Source: Falciphora oryzae
Taxonomy: Eukaryota; Ascomycota; Sordariomycetes; Magnaporthales; Magnaporthaceae
Assembly: GCA_000733355.1 (NCBI GenBank)
Contig: JNVV01000022.1
Span: forward strand, 1-64,000
Length of the DNA: 64,000 nt
Direction: 5' to 3'
The stretch's first letter is position 1. Every line of letters starts with the position of its first letter. Below, piece after piece: positions 54,040 to 64,000 of this stretch. A program made the translations under genes and the position numbers. Below the pieces are notes generated by a model. That model saw only the letters and a program-made list of their open reading frames with translations, was not told the origin of the DNA and did not search any database.

Positions 54040-55969
54040 ATGGCTGACGCAGATGAGAAGGCCAAGGCGGAGAAGCTCGCCGCGGCGAAGAAGCGGGCGA
54101 GTAGCCCTCCCCTGCGCCAACCCACAAGCGCACTGCCCAAGTCCGCGGCTGGGGGTATCGGTTTCTCCTAACATTGATGAGCTTGCCGCGATGTAGGTCG
54201 AGCAAATGAAGGCCAAAAAGGCCAAGAAGGCCGGCGGCTCGTCAAAGAAAACAACCGAGGAGGAAGCAGCCCCCAAGGAGAAGAGCGACGCGCCGCCCGC
54301 CGAGGCCGCCGACGACGACAGCGGCGCCGTCAAGGAAGACGACGAGGAGGAGGGGGAGACTGCCGCGCAGCCGTCGGCCGCCGAGCAGTCCAAGGCGCGG
54401 TCCCTCTCGTTCCGCAAGCAGTCCCTCTCGGCCGGCACCCCGCCCGCGCCCCTCCCCAGCCCCGGCCTGGGCGAGTCGGCGCCCGAGATCTACCGCAAAT
54501 ACGTGACGCGCATAGAGGAGCTCGAGAAGGAGAACAAGCGCCTGGCCAAGGAGTCGGCGGAGGCCGAGAAGCGCTGGCAAAAGGCCGAGGACGAGCTGGC
54601 CGACCTGCGCGACGGCGAGGGCGACGATGCGGGTCCTGCTGGCAAGGGCGCGGGGGCGTCCGATAGTGAGGTGGAGAAGCTCGTACGTCTGGCCATTCGC
54701 TCGTTTTGCTGCCCGCGATTGCTCCCTATGTCTAGGTTTACGTTTACGGGTTGTTTTTGGGCGGCGACTACGTTGTGGTATGAGTGGCATGCAGCGGAGC
54801 TACGCTAACCATTGCATACTTATCTGGGCGAACAGAAAGCCGAGATTGCCTCCCTGCAGCGGCAAAACACCCAACTACAGGCCCGACGGCACGGGCCCTC
54901 GCCCTCCATCTCAGCGGGCACACCGCCGCAGGAGCTGGTGGAGCAGCTGGCCGCGCGCACGGCGACGATCGAGACGATGGAGCTCGAGATGTCGCGGCTG
55001 CGGGCGCAGGTGGAGCGGCTGTCGTCGTCGGCCCCGGTGTCGGAGCAGGTGACGGCGCTGGAGGAGAGGGCGGCGCGGGCGGAGCGGGCGGCGGGGCAGG
55101 CGCAGCGCGAGCTCGCGGACCTGAAGCGCAACCTGGAGCGGGCGTCGGAGAAGGCGGTGCGCGAGGGCAGCGAGCGGGCCAGCGCCGAGACCAAGGTGCG
55201 CTCACTCGAGCGCGAGGCTGCCGAGGCGGTCGAGCAGCGCGACCGCGAGGCCAAGCGGGCCGAGGCGCTGGAGAAGAAGGCGACGACGCTGACGACGTTG
55301 CACAAGGAGCAGGACGCACGGACGCAGGCGCTGCGGCGCGAGAAAGAGAAGGCTGAAAAAGACGCCACGGCGCTCCGGGAGCGACTCGAGGCGGCCGAGG
55401 CCGAGCTGCTCAGGCTGCGCAAGCGCGAGGCCAGGGACGCCGGCGGCACCGACGACGACGCCGTCGACGAGCTCGAGGCCGAGGGGCGCGCGCCGCTCGA
55501 GGCCAAGATCCGGCGGCTCGAGGCCGAGAACGCGGAGCTCAAGCGCGGCATCTGGCAGGAGCGCCGCAGGGAGATGCAGGTCGGGCCCGACGGCGAGACC
55601 CCCTTCACCGAGGTGGAGCTGGGCAGCGGCGGCCCCATCTCGCCGTCCCAGAGGCGGGGCCCCGGCGGCATCGGCGACTTCTTCACCAGCGGCATCAACG
55701 CGCTCACGGGCGCGGGCGGCGGCGGCGGCGGCGGCCACCCGCCCCACGCCGGGCCCGAGGACGACAGCCTGCTCGACGACGACGACGACTTCGAGTTCGA
55801 CGAGGCGGCCTTCCGGCGGGCGCAGGAGGAGGACGCCAAGAAGCACCTCGAGCGCATCAGGGAGACCAAGCGGGGACTCAAGAACTGGGAGGGCTGGAGG
55901 CTCGACCTTGTCGACGACCGCAACGGGAGCGGCGGCGGGGAGGGGTACGGGGAGATTTTCGAGGTCTGA
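54040..55969 (+). CDS. golgin-like coiled-coil protein
   Basis: Exons 54040-54096, 54197-54682 and 54836-55969 encode 558 residues. The start MADADEKAKAEKLAAAKKRV, then EQMKAKKAKKA, resembles the N-terminus of fungal golgins. An acidic/Ser region follows, then EIYRKYVTRIEELEKENKRL and on, with long coiled coil over about residues 145-440 (Glu/Arg/Ala/Leu heptads). The C-terminus is Gly-rich, acidic (DDDDDFEFDEAAFRRAQEED) and ends NWEGWRLDLVDDR...GYGEIFEV, a tail I have seen in fungal coiled-coil golgin models. No GRIP domain is visible. Golgi tethering is inferred. Intron 1 has a GC donor (GCGAGT) and only that splice joins KKR to VEQMK in frame; the GT one base off does not. Confidence 0.8.
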
Positions 55970-58429
55970 AAGAGGCCTCACGCCAGGTGGTGTTGTTCAT
56001 TCTGTCGGCTACCTGCTCACTCTACAGAGGCCTCGCACGGAGAACCCGTTTACTGTCCAAGGAGAGGGCGTGTGTGTGTGTGTGTGTGCTACTGGCTAGC
56101 TATACACCCCTGGCCTTGCACCAGGAGAGAGTGATCGGCCTGCTTCGTAACGCAAGCTATCATTGAGGCTGCATGCATGTGATGATGCCCAAGAGCAAGT
56201 GGTAGGAAAAGATATTGATACTGGCTGAGACACAGACTTTCCGGATGTGCGGCTGTGTCCATCTCTCCGACAACAAGCTGTTTACTTGGAGGGTCCAGAT
56301 TGGCGGAGAAGATGATGTTTGCCTGGGCAAGCGGGCAGGCAGAAAGATAGGCACTCTTCTGCTGGTCATCTTGGACGTACCGTAACTAAATAGGAACCTT
56401 GGGCCAGGGGTGAGGGGTGGGTGGCAGTGACGGAGAGGAGGGAGCATGGTGATGTATGGTGGTGGTGGTAGTGGTGGGCCACCAACAGCCTGGTTTTCCA
56501 CTCGAAGCTTGTGTCTGTATATTTTCAAGATAGTATTACACTCTGCCTAACAAGCCCACCTTACCTACATCTTGTGGTTGGGCCACGGGGCCCTCTCGTT
56601 GGAAGCTTCTGCACTCGATGCCTTGGTTTTTTGCAAGACATGCGTCTGGCGAGGGGACCAATCACCAGCCGGCGCGCTCTCACCCAACTCAGCCGACGCC
56701 GTCGGACCCAAGCAAGTGCCCCTGCCTCCGCCGCGCGCGAGGCTGTGGCTGTGTGTTCGGGGCTGCGGAGAAAGCGGCCGCTCGGCCGCATGCCGGGCCG
56801 CATTCTGGATTCCAGGTTGCCGAATTTATCCCAGTCCGATTTGTGCACGTTTTTATGCACGTTGGTCTTTTGCCCCGTCATTTAGCATCATTCTAGAAAG
56901 CCGGTGTGAAGCGCACTGGAAGCTGTCAAATTAGCGGGGGGTTTATGTGGGTGCCAGGGGGGCGCGGGGCGGAGGAGGCAGCCGGCCGGGAGCGGGGAAA
57001 GCCTGGGTACCAACCGCGAGGACTCTCCATCGTCTCTCGTGGGGTTCGGTTGGTTCCACGCGCATGGGAATGGAAATGTAATGCATGGGGCTTGTTGTAT
57101 GCAGGATGCCTCAGGAGCACCGCCCTACCAAAAGAACGAGAGGGGCATTTTTGAAGGAAATAGAATAGGTGCTGACAGGTGCAGATCTCACGTACCATGT
57201 AACCACCTACCTACACCCTCACACCCACCCTCGGGCTGCCCTCCTCCAAAGCCTCGATTCGATGTTGATTAAAGCTGGCGCCTGCTCCGGCGCTTCCGTT
57301 TTTACTCGTCATGTTCTTCCAGTAAACGGGCCATTTGACGTCTCTGCCCTAGGTTGATGATGATTTGTGATGCATACGTACCTTTGTGGTGGCGTCGAAA
57401 GGGGAGCCGTCGTTTCCAGGGGCAAAAAAAAAAAAAATATGCGAGGCGGATGACGTCCCCTCCAGGCACCAGCGCCTCCTTTGCGCAACACCATCATGAT
57501 AGGTCCCAAGGAGTCATAAAGCCCGCCAAGCAAAAAGAAGGCCAACCCCGCCTCCCGCACAAGAAAAAACGTGGTCGATAAAGAAAAACTTCCCGCATTC
57601 CGCGCCACAGTCGACCGGAATCTCCGACGGATCGTGGGGGGCCACATGCAGTGGTTCTTTCTATTGGTGCTAAGCCGCGTGTTCTCCTTGACTGCGTTCT
57701 TATACCTAAATAATATGGCACGTATGGTACATATTTCGTACACAATCTCATGCTGGACACGAAGGAAAAAAGGGGGTATTGTGCTGGGAAGGACGGCGCG
57801 AAAAGAAGCAAAATGACAAAAGATGCCAAGTAGAAAAAAAAATAATAATATCACCAGTATAAAAAACCAAGGCCAAGGATGGGGTGTAAAAAGAAGAGAG
57901 GCAGCCCAAACACCAGTTGATAACAGGATGCAAAGTGAGATGCAGCGGGAAGGGGAAATGGGAGGAGTGTTCCAATAGTGTATGTACGTGTAAGGGAAGT
58001 GCACGCATATGCGCGCTCCCCGTCAGCTCCAAACGTTCGTGTCTCGGCAAAAAGGAAGAAAAATTGATGTCATCCGTCCGTCTCCGGTCTCGTCGTGTCT
58101 AAGCCCAGCCATGTTCCACCAAACGCCGCCGAGTGATCTAAGGGGAAACGCAAGGAAATAGAAATAGGTAATAGGAGGAATAAAAAAAAAAAAAAGATGT
58201 ATAGAAATTCCAGCCTCAAACCGCATGTCTGTTCGCAGTGAATGCCAACTACGATTCTAGAATCTGAGAGGGGCGTGGTAGAGGAAGGAAAAGGTGCTGT
58301 TGGTAAAGATGGTGACAGGCCTCGCGGGGTAGAGGAAATGCCGCAAAAAAGCACGTGATTTTGGCGTCTGGTCCGCTCGTATCGAAGCCATGAAGGCATG
58401 ATTCGGGGGTAAATCTACCCGAAAGCTCA
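55970..58429. other. long intergenic region
   Basis: A 2.5 kb tail-to-tail region with no supported gene. It has a (GT)n microsatellite at about 56069-56088. ORFs such as 57309-58004 (-) are composition artefacts without domains. A/T-rich stretches with A-runs (57426-57438, 57835-57850, 58181-58195) fit long 3' flanks. Confidence 0.45.
56069..56088. repeat. (GT)n microsatellite
   Basis: About nine to ten GT dinucleotides in a row just beyond the golgin-like stop codon. Confidence 0.85.
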
Positions 58430-59942
58430 TCACTGGAGAATTTCCGGGCTCTGCTGAAGCTCAGGGGTTTGCTGAAGCTCGCGGATCTGCTGTACCATGG
58501 CCTCGATTTGTCGACTCTGTATCTCGAGCTGCTGTCGGAGCTCGTCGTTCTCCATGCGAGTTTTCTTAACCTCGGCCCGAAGGTCGGCCAGGTCGTCGTC
58601 TGTGGCCTCTCGCTTCCTCTTGGTCGCGCTCCCGGGGACGGCGACGCCTCCTGCCGCCGCAATCTCGCTTGCGGCGTCGTCCGTGTCGCCGCCCGCGTTG
58701 GAGGGAGACCCGTTCCTGTGACACCTGCGCAGGTGCTCGTTAAGATTCTCCTGTCGCGAAAAGCCTTTGCCCGTGTGGCGTTTGCATGTCGGGTGTGGGC
58801 AGTTGAGCGGGTTCTTGGGCCCGCCGTGCTTGGCGTGCACCTCGCGCTCATGGCGCAAGAGGCCACCAGAATATGTGAAGCCGGCCAGCTTCTCGCATCC
58901 TTCGGCGAGGCATTTATAGGGTCTATCATGCTTGTCCATGTGCTTGCTATGGAAAGGAGGAGCAGACAACGTTAGTAAAGTAGACAAAAAATGAAGAGAC
59001 AAGAGGCATATAAGAGACAGGGGGGAAAGCCGTCGCAAACACTTACTTCCATTCGCATTTACGATTAAACTCGCGCACCTCCTCTTGGCAACCATCCCAG
59101 GTGCAGATAAACTTCCCTGTCAGGTTCTTGGTGGGCTCGCGCTCGGGCTTGGGTATTGACTTGATCCGGTGGTTGCCGTTAACAACCTGGGGTGGCGGCG
59201 AGTCTGGCTTGGTGGCGGCAAGCACGGGAACGTCGGGCAGCCCGTGAATCTGCAGAGCCGGCTCCGACTCGACCATAACCGAGGCTTGCGCGGTGTAGCC
59301 GTGGACAGCGGCCGCCAGCTCGGCTACGTCTGTCTCGTCGAACCGCGAGGACTCGTCGGGCTGCATGTCATCGTGTAGGACGCCGTGAACCTGGTGTACG
59401 TCCTGCATCTCATGGACAACCTCGTGCACCACTTCGCCGGCGTCGCCATGGCTCTGGTGTATTTCATGTACGCCGTGCACTTCGTGCATCTGGTGGTCTG
59501 GGTGGACGTCGTGGGGCTGGGTGGCGTCTTGGGGTTCGGGGACGCCGTGGACATCTTGGACGTCATGGACGGCGTCTGGTTTGACATCGTGAATCATGTC
59601 TTGCTGTACTTCGGGATGGACTTCGGGGTGGACGTCGGCGACGTTATGGACGTCTGCGACATCGTGGCCGACGTGCACGTCGGCACCCACGTCGGGTAGG
59701 TCGGGCGCCTCCCCGATCGGCGGATAGTTGCCGTCGGGGTGGAACATGCTCGTCCTGTGTTCGAAAACGACACTCATGGTTCCCAATAGCGGGTGGCGGC
59801 CGGTGTCGGAATGGTATTCGTAGCCGTTCTCTGGCGGGTCGGGGCTGTCGGAGTGTCTGTCGGAGCTGTAGTTGCGGACCAAGTCGCGAGAAGGCGGTCG
59901 TGAGCTAAAGAAGGCGGCTGCGGAGTTGTGGGGTTCGTGCAA
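58430..59942 (-). CDS. C2H2 zinc-finger protein with a His/Asp-Val repeat region
   Basis: Exons 59942-59047 and 58946-58430 encode 470 residues. Three C2H2-type fingers lie at about residues 280-385: FICTWDGCQEEV...EWNKHMDKH, YKCLAEGCEKL...LLRHEREVH and LNCPHPTCKRHTGK...LNEHLRRCH. The intron splits finger 1 inside EWNKH. A coiled-coil, Glu/Arg/Gln-rich tail (DDDLADLRAEVKKTRMENDE, RQQLEIQSRQIEAMVQQIRE) follows, suited to dimerisation. The N-terminal half has a repeat of V-H/D-V words over residues 84-190 (ADVHVGHDVADVHNVADVHP, then EVHGVHEIH...) with about 20 His, unlike any finger. It is probably a DNA-binding transcription factor in the nucleus; no target is known. A second in-frame Met (MSVVFEHR) could be the start. 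Confidence 0.85.
59373..59693 (-). repeat. degenerate VH/DV-coding repeat in the zinc-finger gene
   Basis: Residues 84-190 of the zinc-finger protein return to D-V-H, E-V-H and V-H-D-V words at two- to seven-residue spacing. The DNA reads as repeated CACGTCGTC/CATCGTG-like words on the coding complement. About 20 His and many Asp, Glu and Val dominate, and other residue types are scarce. Confidence 0.8.
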
Positions 59943-62900
59943 GCTACTGGCGTGCGGGCTCGGGCGGTCGTGGGCGGCAGGGCGTGCTATATGGGAAGCA
60001 GTGGTGGTGTGAGCACTACACGGTATTGGAAATCAACGCCGCCAACAGCGCAAGGCAACCAGACAGGCTCTGTGAGGCTGATCTGATCAATGCCACACGC
60101 CGCTGACTCTGCGGGTGCGGGTCGGCAAAATGGGCCGCCGCCACGTGAGTCTGTGCGCAACCACTTGCTGCGCCACGGGGTGTGCCTGTAGCCTGGTGGA
60201 CTCGTGGTGTGGATCTGCACACCCCTGCAGCTGCACTCGCAATTGCGCAGAGCACCAGCCCCAGATCCCAAGAGATGGAGGCCTAGGAATCCGGCACTCT
60301 CGGGGAACTATCGCTGCCTTTGGGTCGTGCACACATACCTAATCCATCAAGCCCGTTCAAGCGGCCTCGGCTGCCCTCCGAGCCTCCGAGCTCGTTTAGG
60401 AGGAGCACTGTTGCCGTATTAGTAGTTTTCCGGATCCGAGGCAGATGACCCTCCAGCGTTGGCGGCCGCGCAAGGCCGTGGGTAGTGACTCACAGATGGG
60501 GTCGCTCCCAAGAGAGCCGCCCACACGCCTGAATTCGTCATGTGACGGGTCGGAGTCCATCTTGGTGTCGTTGAACTTGTCCGCTCCGAAAGGTGACTGG
60601 CGTCGGCCACCGATTCGTCAGCCTTACCCAGCCGTCAGGAAGCTGTGCAAGGGTCGAGAGGCAGCTGTCAGGGATCCATGCGCCGACGACAAGGCTAGGT
60701 GACCCGCAGGGTTGCACGAGTCCTACTGATGCTGAGGTCCTTCGAAGTAGGGCAGGTGGTTTTGTCGGTTTGCGGAGTGGTTGTTGGTGGGCCGTATGGC
60801 ATATGCAGAAGCTTCTTTCTCAGGACATGGCTGCCTGCCGGTTCGAAGCCAGTTCCATGGACTTGCCGGGTTTCTTTGGTGTCTTTTTCTTGCGACCCGA
60901 ATATTCGAGCAACTCTGCACGATATGGAACAGAAAAAAGAAACAAAAAGACAAAAATCGACAAGTAGCGTTCAGCACCTCCTAGGCGTTGTGTAAAAGAC
61001 TGATTTTCCACGCTTCTCTTCCGAATCTGGAAGGAACCAACTGTGCTGCGGCTCGCACGCCCCCGAAAAGGCCCGATGCTACAATTGGAGAAGGAGTTCG
61101 CGGGAGGGCTCCCAGGCCCGGTCCTGCAAGGTTGTGATGGAGTCTCCGTGTGTGTATAAAAACAGACGATATGCAAGGGCTTCCTGCCGAGACAAGGACG
61201 TCTATGAGCCTCGGCGAGGGCGACATGGGCGTTAACAGAGGCCGCATGGGTTTGTGACCAACGCTGCGGCCGCACGCTCGGTCAACGGTAGGAACGGCCC
61301 AATGAAGGAGGGCGATACGCCCGACGTCGTGCCAACACGCGCTTGCGCTGAGCAAATATGTGAATGCAGGCTCCGGTAGGTGTGCCTGCTGATAGATAAG
61401 AGTGCAACGGGTCCACAATGAGGGCGCCCTAGATGCCTAGATATCTGCGGGCACTGCTGCCTCACGGCCCATCATCCGCGGAACCAACACAACAGCAGGT
61501 GGTCATGGTGGGTGGGTAGTGCAGGCATTCACATTCCCATAAGGCTGCATATACCCCGTATCCGGCCGGCTGACTGGGAAAATGGGGTAGCCGAGACACC
61601 CGCGGACGGGACGGTGTGGTAGCGGTGCCCCGGACGGTGAGAGGGTTGCACGCCCAACGACTAATAGTTAGCCGAAGGGGCTCTGGGCGATGCTGGGGGA
61701 GTCATACCTTGCCGTCGTCGTGACTGCGGCGAGCGATATAAGGCCCATCCTGGAGCCGCATGGGCGGAGTAACGAGACCAGGCGACCGGGGAGGAAAGCT
61801 GAGCAAGCGCGTAGGTGCACTGATGTCATCGGGTTGGTAGCCAATTCGAGATAGATCGACCCGATCTCCAGGGCCTCTCAGACGCCTGCTAGGCAGCATG
61901 AGGCGGGCTGAGCCTGAACCTGAACCTGAATGCTCAGGCAGCCTCCAGCGATGAGAGCAACGGAGAGTCGGCAAGTTGCTCACCGAGGCCTGAAGAGACG
62001 GCGGCCAGGGGCAATCAATCAATCAGTCGTCACGGCCTGGCCGTCCCAATCGATCAATTGCCCCGGTGGGTGTTGGCTGTCATCGCGGCAAGTCGCGTGC
62101 AGGCAGATGGTGGGCATTCAATGGGCCCGTCTACTGCATTGTGGCCATTTCAAAAGTGTTCTCGTACGTTTTTTGCGTCGCTCGTCGGATTGAGCAGAGA
62201 TTGATCTGCTTGGCTCCAAATTTCTCACCGCAGATTGCTGCGACTGAAATCGAGCGAAGTGGCAGCCTAAGGCATTGAGGTTTGATTGACAGGCAGACAG
62301 GCGTGTGACAAAATAGTTGCCCGGGTGGTTGCGTTGCCATGGACAGCACTACAGGTTAATTGTGAATTTTCGCTTTGCTTTCCTATACTCCTATTTCGAT
62401 CCATCTCTCTTCTGTTCTCTCTTCGTTCTGGTTGTTCATGACAATTTGTCGACGTCGTGATCATTCGTGAATATTGACTTGTAGCCAGCATATATGCACT
62501 GGGCTGACTGTCCACCATCACCAGGCTTGAAAAAAATGAGTCCTGCGGACAAGAAAAAGTCCTTGGATTCGGGCCCCCTCTCTCTTCGGTCTCTTTGGTC
62601 CGCACAATATGGCGCTTGGCCTGATCCAGCGCGGCTGGCCATGATGGTTGCAATGACCTGAAGTCGTTACCTAACATCGGGCTGATAGCACGCCGAGCCT
62701 GAAGTTGGCGCACTCACGACCCACCTCGCCGCCTGTGGGGGCTGCTTTTCGGAGATGTATTGAGCCTTTTCACGTGCTGGGGTCACCACATGCGCCCACC
62801 CACCCAACCTCCCAACAGACAGGGCTGCGGTCAAAAAGACCGTAAGGTCGGCAAACTTTTCATCTCAGCTTTCTTTTCCCTCTCCTTGGACAGAAGTCAA

Positions 62901-63035
62901 TTCGAAAGGGTCGGGTCCCTGCGTCAAAACACTGCCTACATCCTTGTTTCCCGTTCATCACACAAGCTCAAACCCAAGCAGTTAGCGGCCTGAAAAGACT
63001 GGCAGCACGCTCTTCCATTGCTTCACGGTCGAAGT
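59943..63035. other. gene-poor region upstream of the zinc-finger and transporter genes
   Basis: 3.1 kb without a supported exon. It is divergent and so holds two promoters. Short repeated GAACCTGAACCTGAA-like words occur at about 61911-61930 beside TGCTCAGGCAGC (weak inverted repeat). No tRNA (A- and B-box pair) is recognised; an isolated GGTTCGAAGCC near 60840 lacks a matching A box. An unrecognised small gene cannot be excluded. Confidence 0.4.
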
Positions 63036-64000
63036 ATGGCCCAGACTGCAGAGGATGCCCTGCCGGCGCTGCAGGCGGGCGATATCAAGTCGCCTCCGAC
63101 CGAGAACATGGACCACGAGTCCTCGGACCTGGGCCGTCGCGAGAATGGCACTTCTGCCGCGGACGACTACGATACGGAGAGGGTTGAGAAGGTCTACCGG
63201 TATGCGCCAAAAGCTTTCTTTGTATCGAGGTATACACATGCAATTTGTGAATTGTGTGGGCTGACTTCCCCAACAGAAAGCTGGACCGCCGTATCATCTC
63301 AGGTATGTGACTAGCCTCATAAGCCGTCTACCATTCGGTCACGCCGGTCAGGAGTACACACTTACACTGAACCGGCGCAGCGTTCTGGATCTTGTACTTC
63401 CTCTGCTCCGCCATCCGCTCCAACATCGGCATCGCCCAGACCATGAACGCGGCACAGGGGCACGACCTGATGACGGTCCTGAAACTCACCCCTCGCGACA
63501 CCTCGACCGCCCTCTCTCTTTTCTACGTGGCATACGTTCTTTTTGACTGCCCTTCGAACCTGATCATGAGCAAGCTCAGCCCGAGTGTCTGGATGGCTCG
63601 CATAGTGATCGCCGTCGGTATTATCGGCGCCTGCTTCGCCGCCGTCCAGGACGCCTGGAGCGTTCAGTAAGCCTGCCACCGTCTCGGTTGTATGAGCAGA
63701 ACTTGCTGACACTGCATAGGCTCTTGCGTTTTCTCCTCGGCGTCGTCATCGCAGGAATGTGGCCCGGCATGGCCTACTACCTCACTCTCTTCTACCCGCC
63801 TTCGAGGACTGGCAAGCGCATTGGCCAGTACTTCACCGCGGCCCAGGTCTCGGCCGCTGTCGTCGGTCTCGTCTCAGCCGGCTTCCAGCAGATGGACGGG
63901 CTGGGCGGCCTTGTCGGATTCCGATGGATGTTCCTTCTCTACGGTCTCACTGCCGTGGTCCTGGGCATCACCCTTCTGTGGTGGCTGCCTGAGCGCCCAC
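63036..64000 (+). CDS. MFS anion:cation symporter (Dal5/Tna1-type), partial
   Basis: Exons 63036-63199, 63277-63302 (26 nt), 63381-63666 and 63720 to the window end (about 250 residues seen). The product is a major facilitator of the fungal anion:cation symporter family (allantoate/nicotinate-like transporters). After a charged N-tail (MAQTAEDALPALQAGD) comes KLDRRIISAFWILYFLCSAI, the family's first helix with the typical DRR. Then come DTSTALSLFYVAYVLFDCPS, PSNLIMSKLSPSVWMARIVI and a later conserved GMWPGMAYYLTLFYPPSRTG, part of the region after the second helix cluster. The 26-nt second exon is needed to give VYRKLDRRIISAF in frame. The substrate is not deducible; the C-terminal half lies beyond the window. 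Confidence 0.9.

Noticed and set aside
57309..58004. 231-codon - strand ORF beyond the zinc-finger gene
   Set aside because: Phe/Leu-rich runs follow poly-pyrimidine stretches in the likely 3' flank of the zinc-finger gene; no family features.
60836..60850. B-box-like GGTTCGAAGCC possibly marking a tRNA
   Set aside because: No matching A box, acceptor-stem pairing or anticodon arm could be placed around it.

Overview
The window is a gene-dense piece of nuclear chromosome from a filamentous ascomycete, most likely a Sordariomycete. The evidence is short GT..CTAAC..AG introns, C/G-ending codons in coding exons, a fungal-type 2EXR protein, Erg4 sterol reductase and a Sordariomycete-like calmodulin. 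One 253-base run of N (13940-14192) marks an assembly gap. No viral, bacterial or intact transposon gene was recognised. I could rebuild about twenty spliced genes exon by exon; for each rebuilt multi-exon gene that is complete, the exon lengths sum to a multiple of three.

Layout. 0-10.9 kb: the tail of a membrane protein, a phytanoyl-CoA-dioxygenase-like enzyme (+), the hnRNP Hrp1 (-) with a 1.36 kb intron, a mitochondrial PPR-like protein (+) and the SNARE Tlg2 (-). 12-16.7 kb: calmodulin (+), the N gap and a GH47 alpha-mannosidase (+). 17-23 kb: an accessory-looking stretch with an orphan multi-exon gene (-), a G/A-rich minisatellite, two orphan fungal genes (-) and an array of very short exons (+). 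23.4-35.2 kb: AP-1 gamma adaptin (+), a 3'-5' exonuclease (-), LSm5 (+), Rpb11 (-) and a vacuolar amino-acid transporter (-). 37-47.5 kb: Erg4 (+), V-ATPase proteolipid c (-), Snu13 (+), a Sac-domain phosphoinositide phosphatase (+) and a Bmt6-type 25S rRNA methyltransferase (-). 49-64 kb: transketolase (+), a roadblock-like acidic protein (-), a golgin-like coiled-coil protein (+), a C2H2 zinc-finger regulator with a His/Asp-Val repeat (-), a 3 kb gene-poor stretch and the start of an MFS anion transporter (+).

Most genes are conserved housekeeping functions: RNA processing (Hrp1, LSm5, Snu13, Rpb11, Bmt6) and membrane traffic or vacuole (Tlg2, AP-1 gamma, Sac phosphatase, V-ATPase c, Avt-like transporter, golgin-like protein). 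I see no biosynthetic cluster or operon; divergent pairs share promoters, such as vma3/snu13 and exonuclease/LSm5.

The most unusual signal is at 21.2-23.0 kb. Candidate exons of exactly 21 nt (seven codons), or 42 nt, recur about every 75-90 nt. Each is preceded by a splice acceptor, most of them after a CTAAC-like branch site, and followed by a GT or GC donor. Its last two exons resemble the terminal exons of the orphan gene at 17.09-17.37 kb on the other strand, which suggests a small, partly decayed family of proteins built from symmetric microexons. I cannot name this family and could not search for it.
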